Of a stretch of DNA of 64,000 bases, positions 25,701-36,300 are shown piece after piece (position 1 is the stretch's first letter; each line of letters opens with the position of its first letter). Source of the stretch: Nematostella vectensis. Its lineage: Eukaryota > Cnidaria > Anthozoa > Actiniaria > Edwardsiidae. The position numbers were made by a program, and so were the translations under genes. The notes beneath the pieces were generated by a model that was not told where the DNA came from, did no database searches, and saw only the letters and a list, made by a program, of their open reading frames with translations. The DNA lies in contig NC_064042.1 of assembly GCF_932526225.1 (NCBI RefSeq), positions 2,773,001 through 2,837,000 of the forward strand. Reading direction: 5' to 3'.

Positions 25701-28260
25701 GACTCTATCCAAATCTACCCAAATACTATCCAAATTGACTCAGTTCTAGTCCGGAGTAACTCGGTGTCCAGTTCCACTAGGTACTACTCGGGAGTATCTC
25801 GGTACCAATCGGAAATATTTCGGTACTACTCGGGAGTATCTCGGTTCTACTCGGGAGGATTTCGGTACTACTCGGGAGTATCTCAGTAGTACTCGAGAGT
25901 ATTTCGGTACTAATCGGGAGAATCTCGGTAATACTCCGAAGTATTTCTTTACTACTTAGAAGTATATCGGTACTTATCGTGAGTATCTCGGTTTACTTGT
26001 GAGTATTTCGGTACTACTCGGGAGTATCTCGTTACTACTATTGGTACCATTGGATGTTTTTATAATCACTTCAAAGGACGATGGGAGAAGCACAGATTCC
26101 GCGGGGACCAAAGATTCTCAGATCACACCAACAGCGGATCCTCTACAAGTCAACCTAACGACCCATCCGGTAAAACCGAGAGAAGTCACGCCCGTCCGAA
26201 CTTTGCCCGAGTATGCTGGAATGATTCCACAACTCCCGGGGACGCCCGAAGAAAGTACGAGGCCTCCTGAAACTGCTCGGAGGGAGGAACGTACGAGCAT
26301 GCCCGTGGATCTGGGAGAGCGCCAGTCCGCCATGAACATGACTAAGGTGCTTATTCCAGCATTGTTATTGTTCACGCAATTGAAAATACAGATTTTACTA
26401 AGAAATGGTCAAATCCATTAGATGATAAGAAAAGTACACACACTCTACACCCTCGTGGACCCAGGACGTCAAGGTTGGCGTAAGGGAGGGCCCCTCCCCC
26501 TCCGCTGCATTGTCCTGTCTCGTTCTCGCGCCGTGTTACGCTGACCCAGGTTTGCCGAGGATGACTACTGTACCTCTATTACGTATTTACTTTTTCCTAG
26601 TTTCTGACAGAGTTTGACAATCATCGGAAGCAGTACGATACAAAACGCAAACAGGTGACTTTTTGAGTGTCCAATTCAAGCTAAAATAAACACTTATGGC
26701 TGCCACACAAGAGAGCGGCGAAAAAATAAATTATTTCAATGGAAAAAAAGCTTTCTGATTGAGAAACTTTCTGGCTGATTCGCAAACGCTGAATTAGTTG
26801 CGCGCGCGACATTGCCACCCAAAGGATCAAGTGATTTGTTAGTGCAAGTCCCCTATTAATGAATCTGCCACAGGCACACCGTCTATCGACAAACGGGACG
26901 ATCTCCAAATCAAGTACGGGAGAGCGAAACAACCGGCTGGAACCAACCGATCGACACCAGGTATGGGTATGGTGGAGTGCAGAGAGAGGGAAATGTGTAA
27001 AAGAGGAGTTTCAAGAATCGCTGATTTCAAAGCGGTGAAAGAAGAGATTTTGAAATTAGCCCTCCCCCTTTCCTTTTGAGACAATAAAAAATAATAAATC
27101 AGTCCCCGGAGGACAACATGCCGGAATTTCTGTCCAGTCTATCAACATTCTTTAGCTTCATTTTCTTTTTATGCGTAGTTCACAAGTAATGAACATCGAT
27201 CCAAGTCAATAAGCGACCCAACAATACCGGATAGTGGCAATGCCCAGGAATCTCACAAACAAAAGCGCAAATCAAGTGGTGAGACATCTGATCGGCTAAG
27301 AACGCATTCTACAGACAGAAAGAGGACAAATCATGGCTCATCACTAAACGAGGTGCGTATTAAAAACAAGCACCTGGAAAACGCGCAATTCCAGATAGAG
27401 AGAGAAGACACAATTTTTTCAGTGGCTATAGGTTCCTTGTACTACGGACTGATTTTTTAAACAAAATTAACGTGAGGCCGAAGTGCACATAACCAGATTT
27501 TGGCTTTTTAAGATAATTTTTCCTTGATCATCATTGCCCTGTGTATCAGCTCAGGGACGAAAAAGCTCAAATTTCAATGACACTTTACCAAAAGTCGCAT
27601 CAATTTAAAAAAAGTCGCACTTGATATTTTGTTTGCTATAAGTTACTAAGTACTCAGAGAAATTTTCCGCCTTATTCGATGTGAAATGGGCTTATTTGAA
27701 GCGTCACGTCATGTTTTTCCGTCATGTCATACTAGACAAGATTGACATACATCTATTTTTTATACTTATTTCAGCTGGAAAGTCTGTTTTCCAATACGGA
27801 GTTCCCCAGAGCTCAACGCTCGTCAGTATCCAGTCTCCGCGAGAGAAGAGCATCACGTGAGGTAAGGTAGCTGGTGTCCATAGTGACAATGGAATTAAGT
27901 AACCCCTCTCAGTAGTATAGTGGGGTTCATTTGGACTGTGGTTATTTTCAGACCGAGAAACGATTGTCCAAAGGTTCATCAATCGAGTCACATGAGCCCG
28001 ACACACAGGGTGGACATCTAGAGGTAATTAAAACCAAATGTTTCTATAAAAAACGATGTCTTCACAAACACGTGAGAACTAAACGGGATTTTCTTACCGT
28101 GTTCAGGTCGAACAGCCAAAAGCCAGTCCAGAGAAGCCAGATCAAACTATATCATGACGTTATAGAGAAACTTGACAACGTCATCACAATGACTGCGATA
28201 ACACAAAGCAATAGTGACGTCAGAGTGCTCTTGGCGCCACGAAGAGACTCGGACAATTAG
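10741..28260 (+). CDS. family B / adhesion-type seven-transmembrane receptor (multi-exon)
   Basis: Reconstructed from consensus splice sites and phase agreement. Exons: 10741-10841 (TM1, VGCSISLFFSILALVALVCF), 17195-17294 (TM2, SVKKNLTVSLCLTQ), 18091-18241 (TM3), 19964-20030 (TM4, WGIPTMVLTITILVG), 20227-20302 (ECL2/TM5, TCWTSDHVMWAFVVP), 20545-20603 (VNIGILCTILRKLRQ), 21874-22003 (TM6/7, LLGLTLGWVFAM), 22314-22358 (GIFLFFFHCVLNSDH). A Ser/Lys/Arg-rich cytoplasmic tail follows: 26077-26346, 26601-26654, 26874-26960, 27179-27352, 27775-27861, 27952-28023, and a last exon from 28107 (stop 28157) or, with an acceptor at 28121, stop 28260. The GWG, CW and LQG..FFFHC signatures are those of adhesion/secretin receptors. 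No GPS or ectodomain is visible; the ATG at 10741 may be the true start or upstream exons may be missed. Tail exon borders are less certain than those of the membrane core. Confidence 0.8.
11300..15580. other. receptor intron 1, left part
   Basis: AT-rich intronic DNA. It holds a cluster of AACGCAAAATGTAATA motifs (13191-13333), an ACTATAA-rich stretch (13343-13400) and C-runs near 15198. No further coding exon was recognised. Confidence 0.5.
13191..13333. repeat. AACGCAAAATGTAATA array, 7 irregular units
   Basis: Seven copies of the 16-base motif (two with GCGAAATG instead of GCAAAATG) are separated by 1-8 variable bases, giving 17-23-bp spacing. The motif is better conserved than the linkers, which is more like clustered binding sites or a decayed minisatellite than a simple tandem array. 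Confidence 0.75.
15581..16804 (-). CDS. beta-1,3-galactosyltransferase-like (GT31) protein
   Basis: A single-exon, 407-residue type II membrane protein: short cytosolic N-terminus, signal-anchor at about residues 7-24, stem, then a GT31 catalytic domain in the Golgi lumen. Family motifs in order: RRDLIRKTW (152-160), KADDDVYVN (249-257) whose DDD binds the metal and UDP-sugar, FPPYCGGPFYLFSG (305-318) and EDAYFGVLA (337-345). N-glycosylation sites occur at N108 and N178. It should transfer galactose, or GlcNAc in related members, in beta-1,3 linkage; donor and acceptor cannot be fixed from sequence. The gene lies on the opposite strand within the large first intron of the receptor (10842-17194). 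A single-exon structure is usual for B3GALT genes. Confidence 0.9.
   Translation of the reverse strand: MLSKSTVFMCVVVIQLLVLGLYQMNVVDRISDSLREQTGRVQNNAGFKRMLSMVSSLDITNEYGNTEKQASKRLLSKVKTAFYSVYHIIARSQDTIIDKLRGIKKSLNATTIPLPLGAYKDDSIRDRAFGPIFVERVFLLILITSHPKASSRRDLIRKTWAGTSKSKYLTGLPAKSTNVSPTYPQSTIYCVFTVGFANDAGIDRYVERESNRFGDILRINKRESYRNLVEKIQGSFEWALSVKPQYILKADDDVYVNMPKLISWLHSPRIPPKIYAGFVHYRAFIQRDPSHRWFVSRSLFPEGRFPPYCGGPFYLFSGNILQKIHKASLKQKRFAVEDAYFGVLARRIGIRPFDVGRTLWFWDKELDLTSTSWTNTRLRNTAVIGDGITDSGIQYLHERYKKIKQRR
17320..17740. repeat. about 70-bp minisatellite in receptor intron 2
   Basis: Five to six units with the core CTCCAATAGGAAATG plus CAACAAAACGCGCAAAC and AAACAAAC/AAATAAAT linkers. It starts about 25 bp after the donor of the TM2 exon but contains no exon sequence. 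Several overlapping minus-strand open frames are artefacts of the repeat. Confidence 0.9.
18188..19856 (+). repeat. 58-bp minisatellite derived from the TM3 exon-intron junction
   Basis: About 28 copies of a 58-bp unit. The first unit is the real 3' end of the TM3/TM4 exon (encoding SFHPVRHVHFYLILGW) plus its 5' splice donor, G then GTATGT at 18242. The following units repeat this exon end and donor inside the intron with few changes (one 64-bp variant near 19610; HPVRN replaces HPVRH). 58 is not a multiple of three, and the frame after the first donor meets TAG at 18250-18252. Confidence 0.95.
20105..20217. repeat. about 35-bp tandem repeat in receptor intron 4
   Basis: Three to four units with the core AAAGCATTGCGTGACATGTG; the last degenerate unit runs up to the acceptor tract of the TM5 exon at 20226 but includes no exon bases. 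Confidence 0.85.
20636..20935. repeat. CACGTGGTCACGCACGC repeat in receptor intron 6
   Basis: Five to six imperfect units of about 55-60 bp with TTAACACGTGGTCACGCACG and TTCCAAATAAG cores. It includes many CACGTG and CACGC motifs and lies directly left of the 105-bp array. Confidence 0.85.
20940..21935 (+). repeat. about 105-bp minisatellite derived from the TM6 intron-exon junction
   Basis: Ten units; the GCTCCGCAC core starts at 20941, 21039, 21137, 21242, 21349, 21454, 21561, 21666, 21771 and 21880 (98-109-bp spacing). The last unit is the real 5' end of the TM6/7 exon (acceptor TTGTTGTAG at 21873, then codons for YGLRTNSLMLLGL). The nine upstream units carry the same acceptor and about 40 exon bases as intronic decoys. 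The last decoy unit reads into an in-frame TAG. Confidence 0.93.
23004..25495. repeat. 22-bp CCACAACTACTACTACA minisatellite
   Basis: About 2.5 kb, roughly 110 units, of a 22-bp repeat inside receptor intron 8. The + strand is almost pure A, C and T, with isolated G in a few variants (CTGCACC, TAGTACACC). A 477-codon open frame (22960-24393) of T/H/Y/L residues is only a consequence of 22-bp units read in three phases. Confidence 0.95.
25700..26045. repeat. about 20-bp TACTACTCGGGAGTATCTCGG repeat
   Basis: About 16 degenerate copies of a 20-bp unit end some 30 bp before the acceptor of the first tail exon of the receptor. The unit alternates between GTATCTCGG and GTATTTCGG forms. Confidence 0.9.
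26655..26857. mobile_element. truncated MITE forming most of a receptor intron
   Basis: This stretch matches the right half of the element at 29619-30196 (shared CCAATTCAA, AAAATAAAC and the terminal TTAGTGCAAGTCCCCTATT), but the left terminal repeat is missing. It fills nearly the whole 219-bp intron between the tail exons ending at 26654 and beginning at 26874. Confidence 0.55.
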
Positions 28261-28691
28261 TCCACACGGCTGTTAGTAAATGCTAATGATAACATGTAAT
28301 ATATTAATAATACACAAACCTTAGTTTTACTCTTTTAAAACTATGACGTCGCTACTAGGGTAGACGCCATGTGAAACGGGATGACGTCATATACCTATGA
28401 CATGTTTCAGCTACAAAAAATGTAAATATAATTTAGTGTTGATTTCACTTTAATTAGTCATTTTTCAAGGCCGATGAAAACCCGAATTGCATTCAGAATA
28501 TCGATAGAAATATTAACATCCCTATTTGTTTCAGATGTTCTCATGTGTATATTGTAAATAAAGTAAATTCGGTAACAATATAAATCATTAGAACTAAAGG
28601 CATTCAATCTTTTATGGAAAAACATGAAACCGCGAATACGAAAGCATTTGCGAAATATTTGAGGGACCTTAGTGTCACTGGATCGTAAAGG
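28261..28691. other. 3' flank of receptor gene
   Basis: AT-rich, no coding frame recognised. It probably includes the 3' UTR: AATAAA at 28557-28562 is a plausible polyadenylation signal. A CRE-like TGACGTCA lies near 28382. Confidence 0.45.
28557..28562 (+). promoter_or_regulatory. possible polyadenylation signal of receptor gene
   Basis: AATAAA about 300 bp after the last possible stop codon of the receptor. It is a good distance for a 3' UTR but not otherwise supported. Confidence 0.35.
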
Positions 28692-29054
28692 AAGCACGGG
28701 TGGCCTAGTGTGTTAGCGCGTCGGCCTCTCACCGCTGTGGCCCAGGTTCGAATCCTGGCTCAAACTGGGGATTTTTTCCGGGTTCCTGCCTTGAATCGAA
28801 TTTGTCACAAGTGAGTTGAAGTTATTCTCCCGTGTTTCCAGTCTTCTCGGATAAGGACACTAAACCGGAGGTCCCGTCTCTTCAAGCTGCACTACATTAA
28901 CCTGAACCGAAGGGACGTAAAAGAACCACTGGGGGACGCAATAAACCCTCTGGCAGTGACCACCCCCAGTGACAGTGCTTACTTACCGAGGAATCGGTCT
29001 CCTAGTATTAGCGAAAGCTACCTATAGGAGTAATATCAAAGTCAAAGTCAAAGT
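28692..29054 (+). mobile_element. tRNA-derived SINE
   Basis: A tRNA-like head with an A box (28701-28718, TGGCCTAGTGTGTTAGCG) and an exact B box GGTTCGAATCC (28745-28755), a body of about 270 bp, and a tail of three AAAGTC repeats (to 29054). The body contains CTAAACCGGAGGTCCCG, a type of block found in many animal SINEs. The head lacks a full tRNA cloverleaf end, so it is not a tRNA gene. Clear target duplications were not found. Confidence 0.85.
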
Positions 29055-29618
29055 CAATCGAAACTTTCGGTTAAAGTGATTGTTATAAGTAATTTGCTAC
29101 TTTTCCGAATTTCCAACACAGCGAGAGAACCTTCCATGTGTGATGCGCGTGCGCATGCGCATCATTAACCATTAATAGCGATAATCCAACACAAGATATT
29201 TCGATCCTGACATCGTTCATCTCAAGGTTTAAACAACAGCATTAGTGTGAATTATAATAAGACAATTTGGAAACAAAAAATACAGATTTCGTAGCATATA
29301 CGCTTGACTTGTGAATTTACATATCGTTTACAATAAATTTAAAATATCATAAAATAATATGATAATATGATGGTAAGTCAACTTCGTTTGAAAGCTTCTT
29401 ATAATTTTGGTTGCTGACGGTCGAAAGTACACCAAAGTAGACCTGGCCTGCTAATATTCGCGAATGAGCATGCGATACTCGGGAGTGGTCATGTGATACT
29501 CGCGAGTGACCACGTGCAGCTCATGAATAAGCAAGTGATACTCGCAAAAGACCATGCGATACTCGCGAGTGACGATTTTAGAGGGACTAGGTACTTTATA
29601 GAAATGACATTTTGTTGG
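29055..29618. other. spacer with short GATACTCGCGAGTGA repeats
   Basis: No gene seen. Near 29467-29572 there are four degenerate copies of a roughly 30-bp unit with the core GATACTCGCGAGTGACCA. Confidence 0.5.
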
Positions 29619-30196
29619 AATAGGGGACTTGCGCTAAGGGGGGGGGGGTGAATAGGGGTATGTAAATCCGCCGATCCGCTACATTTTCGGGGCAAATCCG
29701 TGGATCCGCAGATATTTTAACATCTGCATGGTTTGAAAGATAAACAATAGCATCGATTGAAATTCATTTAAAATCCGAAGCTCGACTGTCAAAGCAGTCA
29801 AAATCCGATATCCGCACCCAAATTGTCAACAGATCCGTGATCCGCCGTATTTCCAAAATCCGCCAATCCGCTGAAATAATCATCAAAATCCGTAATCCGT
29901 GAGCATTTCGGGGCCGAATCCGCCGATCCGCGAACCTATTCCCCCACCCCCGGTAAGAGATCAATTGAACTTTCTGGGTGGCCAATTCAAACCAAAATAA
30001 ATACAGAAATTGACTGCGTCCGTCACACCAGACAACGACGAAAAAAATAAACTATTTTAATAAAACTAATCCCTTTCTAAAAAAAAATCTTGCTTTTTTC
30101 GTGAGCACTGAGCTCTTTGTTATTGTCGCCGATAAAAGCCGAAGCGCGGGCGAGTTTGCCGCCGAAAAACGTGATCTTTAGCGCAGGTCCCCTATT
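29619..30196. mobile_element. MITE with AATAGGGGACTTGCGCTAA termini
   Basis: Terminal inverted repeats at 29619-29637 and 30178-30196 agree at 18 of 19 positions. The interior has a G-run near 29639 and a cluster of AATCCGCCGATCCGC-like motifs (29666-29938), followed by a segment shared with 26655-26857 and, partly, 32480-32600. No transposase is present. Confidence 0.75.
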
Positions 30197-30367
30197 CATC
30201 TCAAACATTTGAATGCCTATTGAGTTACCTCATTTTTAAGACTACATTATATATCTGTGTTCATGGTAGTTTTCTTCATACGTTCCTCATGGTATCAGAA
30301 TTAAATAGTTATCCCGACCATTTAGGATCTCGACTACATGATTTGTCTATACCATAGATACGATAGG

Positions 30368-33300
30368 TCAGCTACCGATCTCCAAGGCTTTGATCTCCTT
30401 AAGAAGCGCATCCTCATTTTTCAACTTTTCAAGCTGTAAGACAAAAAGGTTATCAAAAGTGCATTCAAATACACTTGTTGATAGCAATAATACACCCTTT
30501 ATAAGAACCTCTGCATTTTAGAGCACAAAAGACTAAAGAAGCAACATCTGAGAAATTTTGTGAAATCTCAGGCAGGACGTTCTTATTAAAAAGGTTCTTA
30601 TAAAAAAGTGTATTTGCTAAGAAATCCTAATTCATTCGAGTGAAATTGTTGTTGATAATGATGGTGTTGATGATAATGATGATAATGATGAGGTCCATTA
30701 AAAGTCGCAGAATTGAAAATCGCAGTAAAAAAACATACAAACTAAAAACAAACAAACAGTAAAATCTCACCTGGTTTACTTCAAGCTGTTTTCCTGCTTT
30801 TTGCTGAGTTTTTAGCTCCTCAATTTGACGCAATTTCTGAAAACAATTTAGTAGCGTCAAGTTGCTTATTCTTTAAGATGGCCTAGGGATGTCCTTTGTA
30901 ATATTATGCCTCTAGTGTGTAGTGTGACAGCCAACCCCACCCCTTTCCCCTCCCCCACGCACGCGCTAGCTACCGCTCTGGTGCCGTTTACCTTTTTGAG
31001 ATTCCTGATTTTCTTTTCATTATCACCGCTGACAGCTGCTGCAGGCGCACTTGGGGACAGGGGTGCATTTTCAACGACTTGACTTGTAGGCTGGGGACAT
31101 TTAAACGACGAAATTGATGATTAAATGGAGGATTTCTATTGGTGCAAAATATCAATTGAGGAATCATGGAGGATTTCTATTGGGCAAATTAACAATAGAC
31201 GAATCATGGAGGATTTCTATTGGGCAAAATAACAATAGGAGATCACGTGGTGCAGACCTGGTTCTCCTCTTCCTGTTTGGAACGAGCTTTAGCTTCACGC
31301 TTCTTTCTGTTCTTTGCCGCTGCTTTAGACTCGTTCTCTTGAGCTTTCTTCAGGTTTTGAGGAAGTTCATCTTCGTGCTTTGAAATTAAAAATAAGATTA
31401 TTAAAATGCACTTCAAAACTATGTTCTCACATATAATGTTTACTCTCGCTTGGCTACACTACTGGGTATTTTGAAATCATGAAATTCATGAAGGCAATGT
31501 GATTGCCAAGATCAGAAAGCAATAGGCCATTCCAGCTATAAGCTTGCGCGCGCATTACGATAGAAACCTACCTCAACTACCAGAACGCAGCGCAGCGCAT
31601 TTTAAAGCTTGCCCTAAACGATGCGCCTGCTGCATGATGGTAATAGAGTTGATGAAGGTTCAATCTCGTTCCCAGGGCCCACGTACGTTTGAGCCAGCGG
31701 CAAGGTATAAGGTTTCTTGCTGCTGGCTTAAAGGCACTGGGCTCTGGGAACGAGATTGAGGTAGGTTTCCATGAGGAGTGCGCACGCGTGTGTATAGATG
31801 TAGACATATGGACATGGAACGGCCTAATCAATACTTACAATCTTGATGGCGGGTTTTTTGGCTCCTGCTCCTCGGAGGTGAGGCGGCACATAGGCACCAG
31901 ATGCTGTTGAGGTCAAAATTAAAGATAGACCACCTACCCGACGACAGAGCAAAAAAATGGCAAGTTTTCCCGACATAAGGTCTGGTTAACGTCGGTAAGC
32001 TTGAATTTTTGCATAGAGGTTTCTTATGTCATGTAAACGAACATATCAAAAAGTGTTTTTTTTTTCTAATGGATTCGTCTTCGAGATATGAGGCTTGAAG
32101 TGCAATTTTCAAATGTTCAAACTATGAATTCTCGTTTTTAGGGCGAAGTCGGGCTTTGATCAGAAATCAAGCCAACTTTGCTCACTAATATCTAAATTTT
32201 ATATCTTCTAAATTTTTTCAAAATTTGGAATCAAGCTTTCGGTCAGAGGAACTCCTTGTATCCTTGTATGCGGAATCTTGTGCTTATTTATTGAAAATTT
32301 CATGCCATTTTTTTGCTCCGTCGATGGCATATGTAGCCATTCTAATGACACAAAATTGTATTGCCATATACACAAATAAAAAAAAAATAAAAGCTTAAAC
32401 TAATTATTTTCAATGCTTTGAAAGACACCACGCTAAAAACGGAGAATTTGAGACAAACAAATGGTCATTGAAATACATCTATCTTGCAAGGATCATATTG
32501 CCAAAATAAACACCGAAATGGACGCGGCCGTTACACAAGAGAGCAACAAAACATCTCTTAATGCAAATAAGCTTTTTATGAGTATTTCAATTTATTATAG
32601 CTACTCGAATAGACTTGGAATTCCGCTTAATGAACTGGGGTTTATATGATCTAGGAAAAAAATTGAAAAGTTTGGGCAAAAACATTTCATCAAGCATACA
32701 TATACACTCATAGAGCATTTCATCAAGCATACATATACACTCATATAGCATTTCGTCAAGCATACATATACACTCATATAGCATTTCATCAAGCATACAT
32801 ATACACTATACATCACATACGTTTGGATTCTTGCGTTGCCTGTGCTTTTAAAGTGACAGGTTTCTCTTTGAAGACTCCTTCGGGGCATGGCTGCCAGGTT
32901 GCCTAGAAACAACAAATGAAAAGTCATTAATCAACTAATGTTCTCTCTTTCTACAACTACAACTTTGGGATATGCAAAATGGCTACAAGATGGCAAAATG
33001 CAGGGCAGTACCAAGCGGGGGTGCATGGGGGGGAGAACGCACCCCCCTCCCCACAACGGCCAAAGGTCCACTTCCGGTTCTCAATAGACGTGACAAAACT
33101 ATAAAGCATATGCTAGATCACTCTGGTATGTAGCCGAATCCGACAATGAACGTCCCGTGGAGATACTGCTAAGGCAAAAAAAATTTTCCGGGGGTGGTCA
33201 GATTTTTAGAACTCCACCCCCGGTCAACTTTTTTTCGGATTTCGCACCCCCCCCCCCCCCCCCCCCCCCCCAAGAATAGTCCTGGGTACGGGCCTGAAAT

Positions 33301-36300
33301 GCATCATTATATTATTTAACCTTAATGGAGACCTTAAGCAAGGACGACGACAACGACTAGGCCAAAGCAATCGAAAAAGATGTTTTTTTGCACGTGGCGA
33401 CCAATACTAATTTAATTGCAATGGAAAAACCACAATATATAGTCAGAGACAGATAAAAAAATAAACTAAGGATATTATTTCTACAGTAGCGGATGTAGTG
33501 GAATATACAGTGCAAACGTCCGCGTCCTCAAATGACTGTAAAAATTAAAGTTTTCACGTCGTGGTTTCATGGAAAACGGCTTAAATGTATCAGACAGAAC
33601 GCATTTTCACATGCTGCTATTGAATTCTGAATCAAATTCCATTGTTTTCGTCCGTCGTCGTCCACGTTGCCGTCATCGTTGCTTAAGGTACCTAATAAAG
33701 CACTGTTACTTACTTGCCACAATTCCTTGACATCTGTCTGATACTTGAGGGCTCCTGTATAATGCCAGATCTTGAAACTGAAAGATGAGCAGCAGGTGTC
33801 AATGGGTTTATTTCAGGGTCAATAGGTTAACTCGATTTTGTTACTTACCCATTGCCCTCACGTAGCCGTGGTGCTGTTGTCGCCGTCAAAATGTGTTCTC
33901 CATCAGGAGACCATTCAAAGTATGTGGTATCACTTGCCTATATTACAAACGAGCATATCTCATATATCAATCAGGCATATTCTCTATATGTACTTTTTAT
34001 TCAATAAAGTGGGGGACTCTCCATAAAAACATGGGTGATCAATCTATCTTTTAGGGCATATTCTACCATCTGCGGTCCTTTAAACACGAGGTTCCACTAT
34101 AAAGGGAAAGCTCCTCCCACCCCTGGGCTCAAGAACAATAAGTTATCAATCAGCCGTCAATGTGTCAACATGTCAAGACAATTGCTCTGAGCGCTAAATT
34201 CAAATTTCATATTCTGAACCTAATTCCAGCCGTCTGAGGCCCCGAGAAAAGGAATTCTACAAGAGACATATAATTTGTGACTATGCTAGCTTGGTAGTGT
34301 TATGATTATGATTGCAAATTCGAGCCAGGGGGTGAGGGGAGATTTACCTTTTATAGAGTAACCTTGTGTTTAAGGGTATTCAAAGATTCTTTTTATTCTG
34401 CTATCACGTAGGGGGATAGCAGAATCTAAATGGTCCGTAATGCATGAGACCTATTTTACAGTGAACCAATACGTCAATTGAGCACTTTTTATGCTTTTGG
34501 CTTATGTTGGTAACTATGCCCTATCCCTGATAGATATGATCACCACCATCTGTTTTATGAGTTCCCTCCTCAAGGCCATCAACCAGGGGTTCTTGAGAGG
34601 CTTGGACAGGCCCTTAGCCAGGGAGGGGGGGGGGGGGGCTCCAGAAAAAACCACCCCACTCGACTAGATGGTCCGCTCAAATGACGGAAAATTGAGTACC
34701 ACTGGAAGCTAGGGCGAGCTACCTAGGGGAAAATAGTCCGCTTAATGCTCAAAACCCTGGCTACGGCCTGTTGAACCACCTGCAATCTTAGAAGAATAAG
34801 TATATTGGTATATGAGTGTTGTGCCCATTACTATACCTGGGGTTTGCTTATCATTTTCAAGTCCTTTCGGCTCCAAAACTCCTACAAAATGTAAAAGTGT
34901 AAACACAAAGTGTAAGCACACCATAAGGCTTATTTCATGCCCACTATCCATGGACATGAGATAAGCGTCATATTTAAAAACATTATACTGCAAAGAAAAA
35001 ATGGAGATGGTGAGTGGGAGTTTAAAAGGTGAAAAATTTCCACAAGCATCCGACTCACCATCCAGCCTCGCAGATTGCCAAATCCAGTCAAACAAAGAAG
35101 TGCAGACTGTCAAGGATTATCAACAGGTTGCAAACTTCACATAGAAGCAAAATAACACTAGATTTCAAATCTTAATTTGTCACAGGCCTATTGAGAAATA
35201 AAACAGCTCATCTGTTTGAGTATTGAATTACAGAGAATCCTATGATTCTTATGAGAAATACAGTATATCAGGGTATAAAGGGATACTTTTAAGTATCTTT
35301 CTTTAAAAAAAAAAATATTGCAAGGTTTAAAAAAAAAACAGTTGGAGTAAGTATAAAAGTTTGAGGGAGGGGTTGGTGAGTAGAAACAAATCCCCCACTT
35401 ACTGTGCCTCCTCTCCCCAATGCACATATCATAGCACAGGAATCCCACCTATTGCTGATTAAATTCAAACTTGAAGAAGGATATTGTTTCCATGTGGATT
35501 GTAGTGGATTTCGTTCCTTGGTCCTGTTCCAAAATCAAACACTGCATCACAGCGATGATTGTAGAGGGTCGCTTTCGCCGGCATGTCTGCAAACTGTCAA
35601 GTGTCTATTATTTGGTTTAGGGCTAGGATGGCCCAGGCGTGTATATATCACACGTAACATTTTCGGTTTCTGGTTGATCTCAATACACTAAATTCAAATT
35701 ATGGCATCAAATCTATCATCTATCAAATATCTAAATTTCCTTCATTTCAGAAAAGCCAAAAGCATGAATAATAAAACAGGCCACCCAGACAAGGTTTTAA
35801 CACCTCAAAATTTAGAGGAAATTCTTCCATATAATTGACGTAGACCTACTATGAGCTATCTTAACCCATTGACTCCTGGCTTTTTTGGAGCTGAATTTAC
35901 AAAAAACAGACTGAAAACAGATACCTCCCCCCCTATTCTGAGTTTTATACAGCCCGTCAAAGTCAAACACAGCTGCACCTAGTCAGCGGTATCCAAGCTT
36001 TCCAACAGTGCTTTGCGGTCCCCACTTTTAATCCCTCGTCGATGTGCTGAAGCCAGCACAAGTTGATGGTTGCTTGTATTTTTCATCAAAAATACAGCTA
36101 TGAGCATATTAGGAGAGTGTCTCAGGACATCATGAAGTCTTTTGGGGCATAATTGAGTGCTTTGCTTATGGATATTTGCAAGCAAAGGTGGATTCATGAT
36201 GATTTTTTCTTGTTTGGCTTTGCCCGGATGAGAAAATAATTTTCTAATGAATCACCACAGCTCTCCTAAATGGTGTCTTTTCTGAAACCAAATTGATTCC

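Noticed and set aside
28692-28766. Functional tRNA gene
   Set aside because: A and B boxes are good, but the acceptor stem does not pair and the sequence continues into a SINE body and tail.
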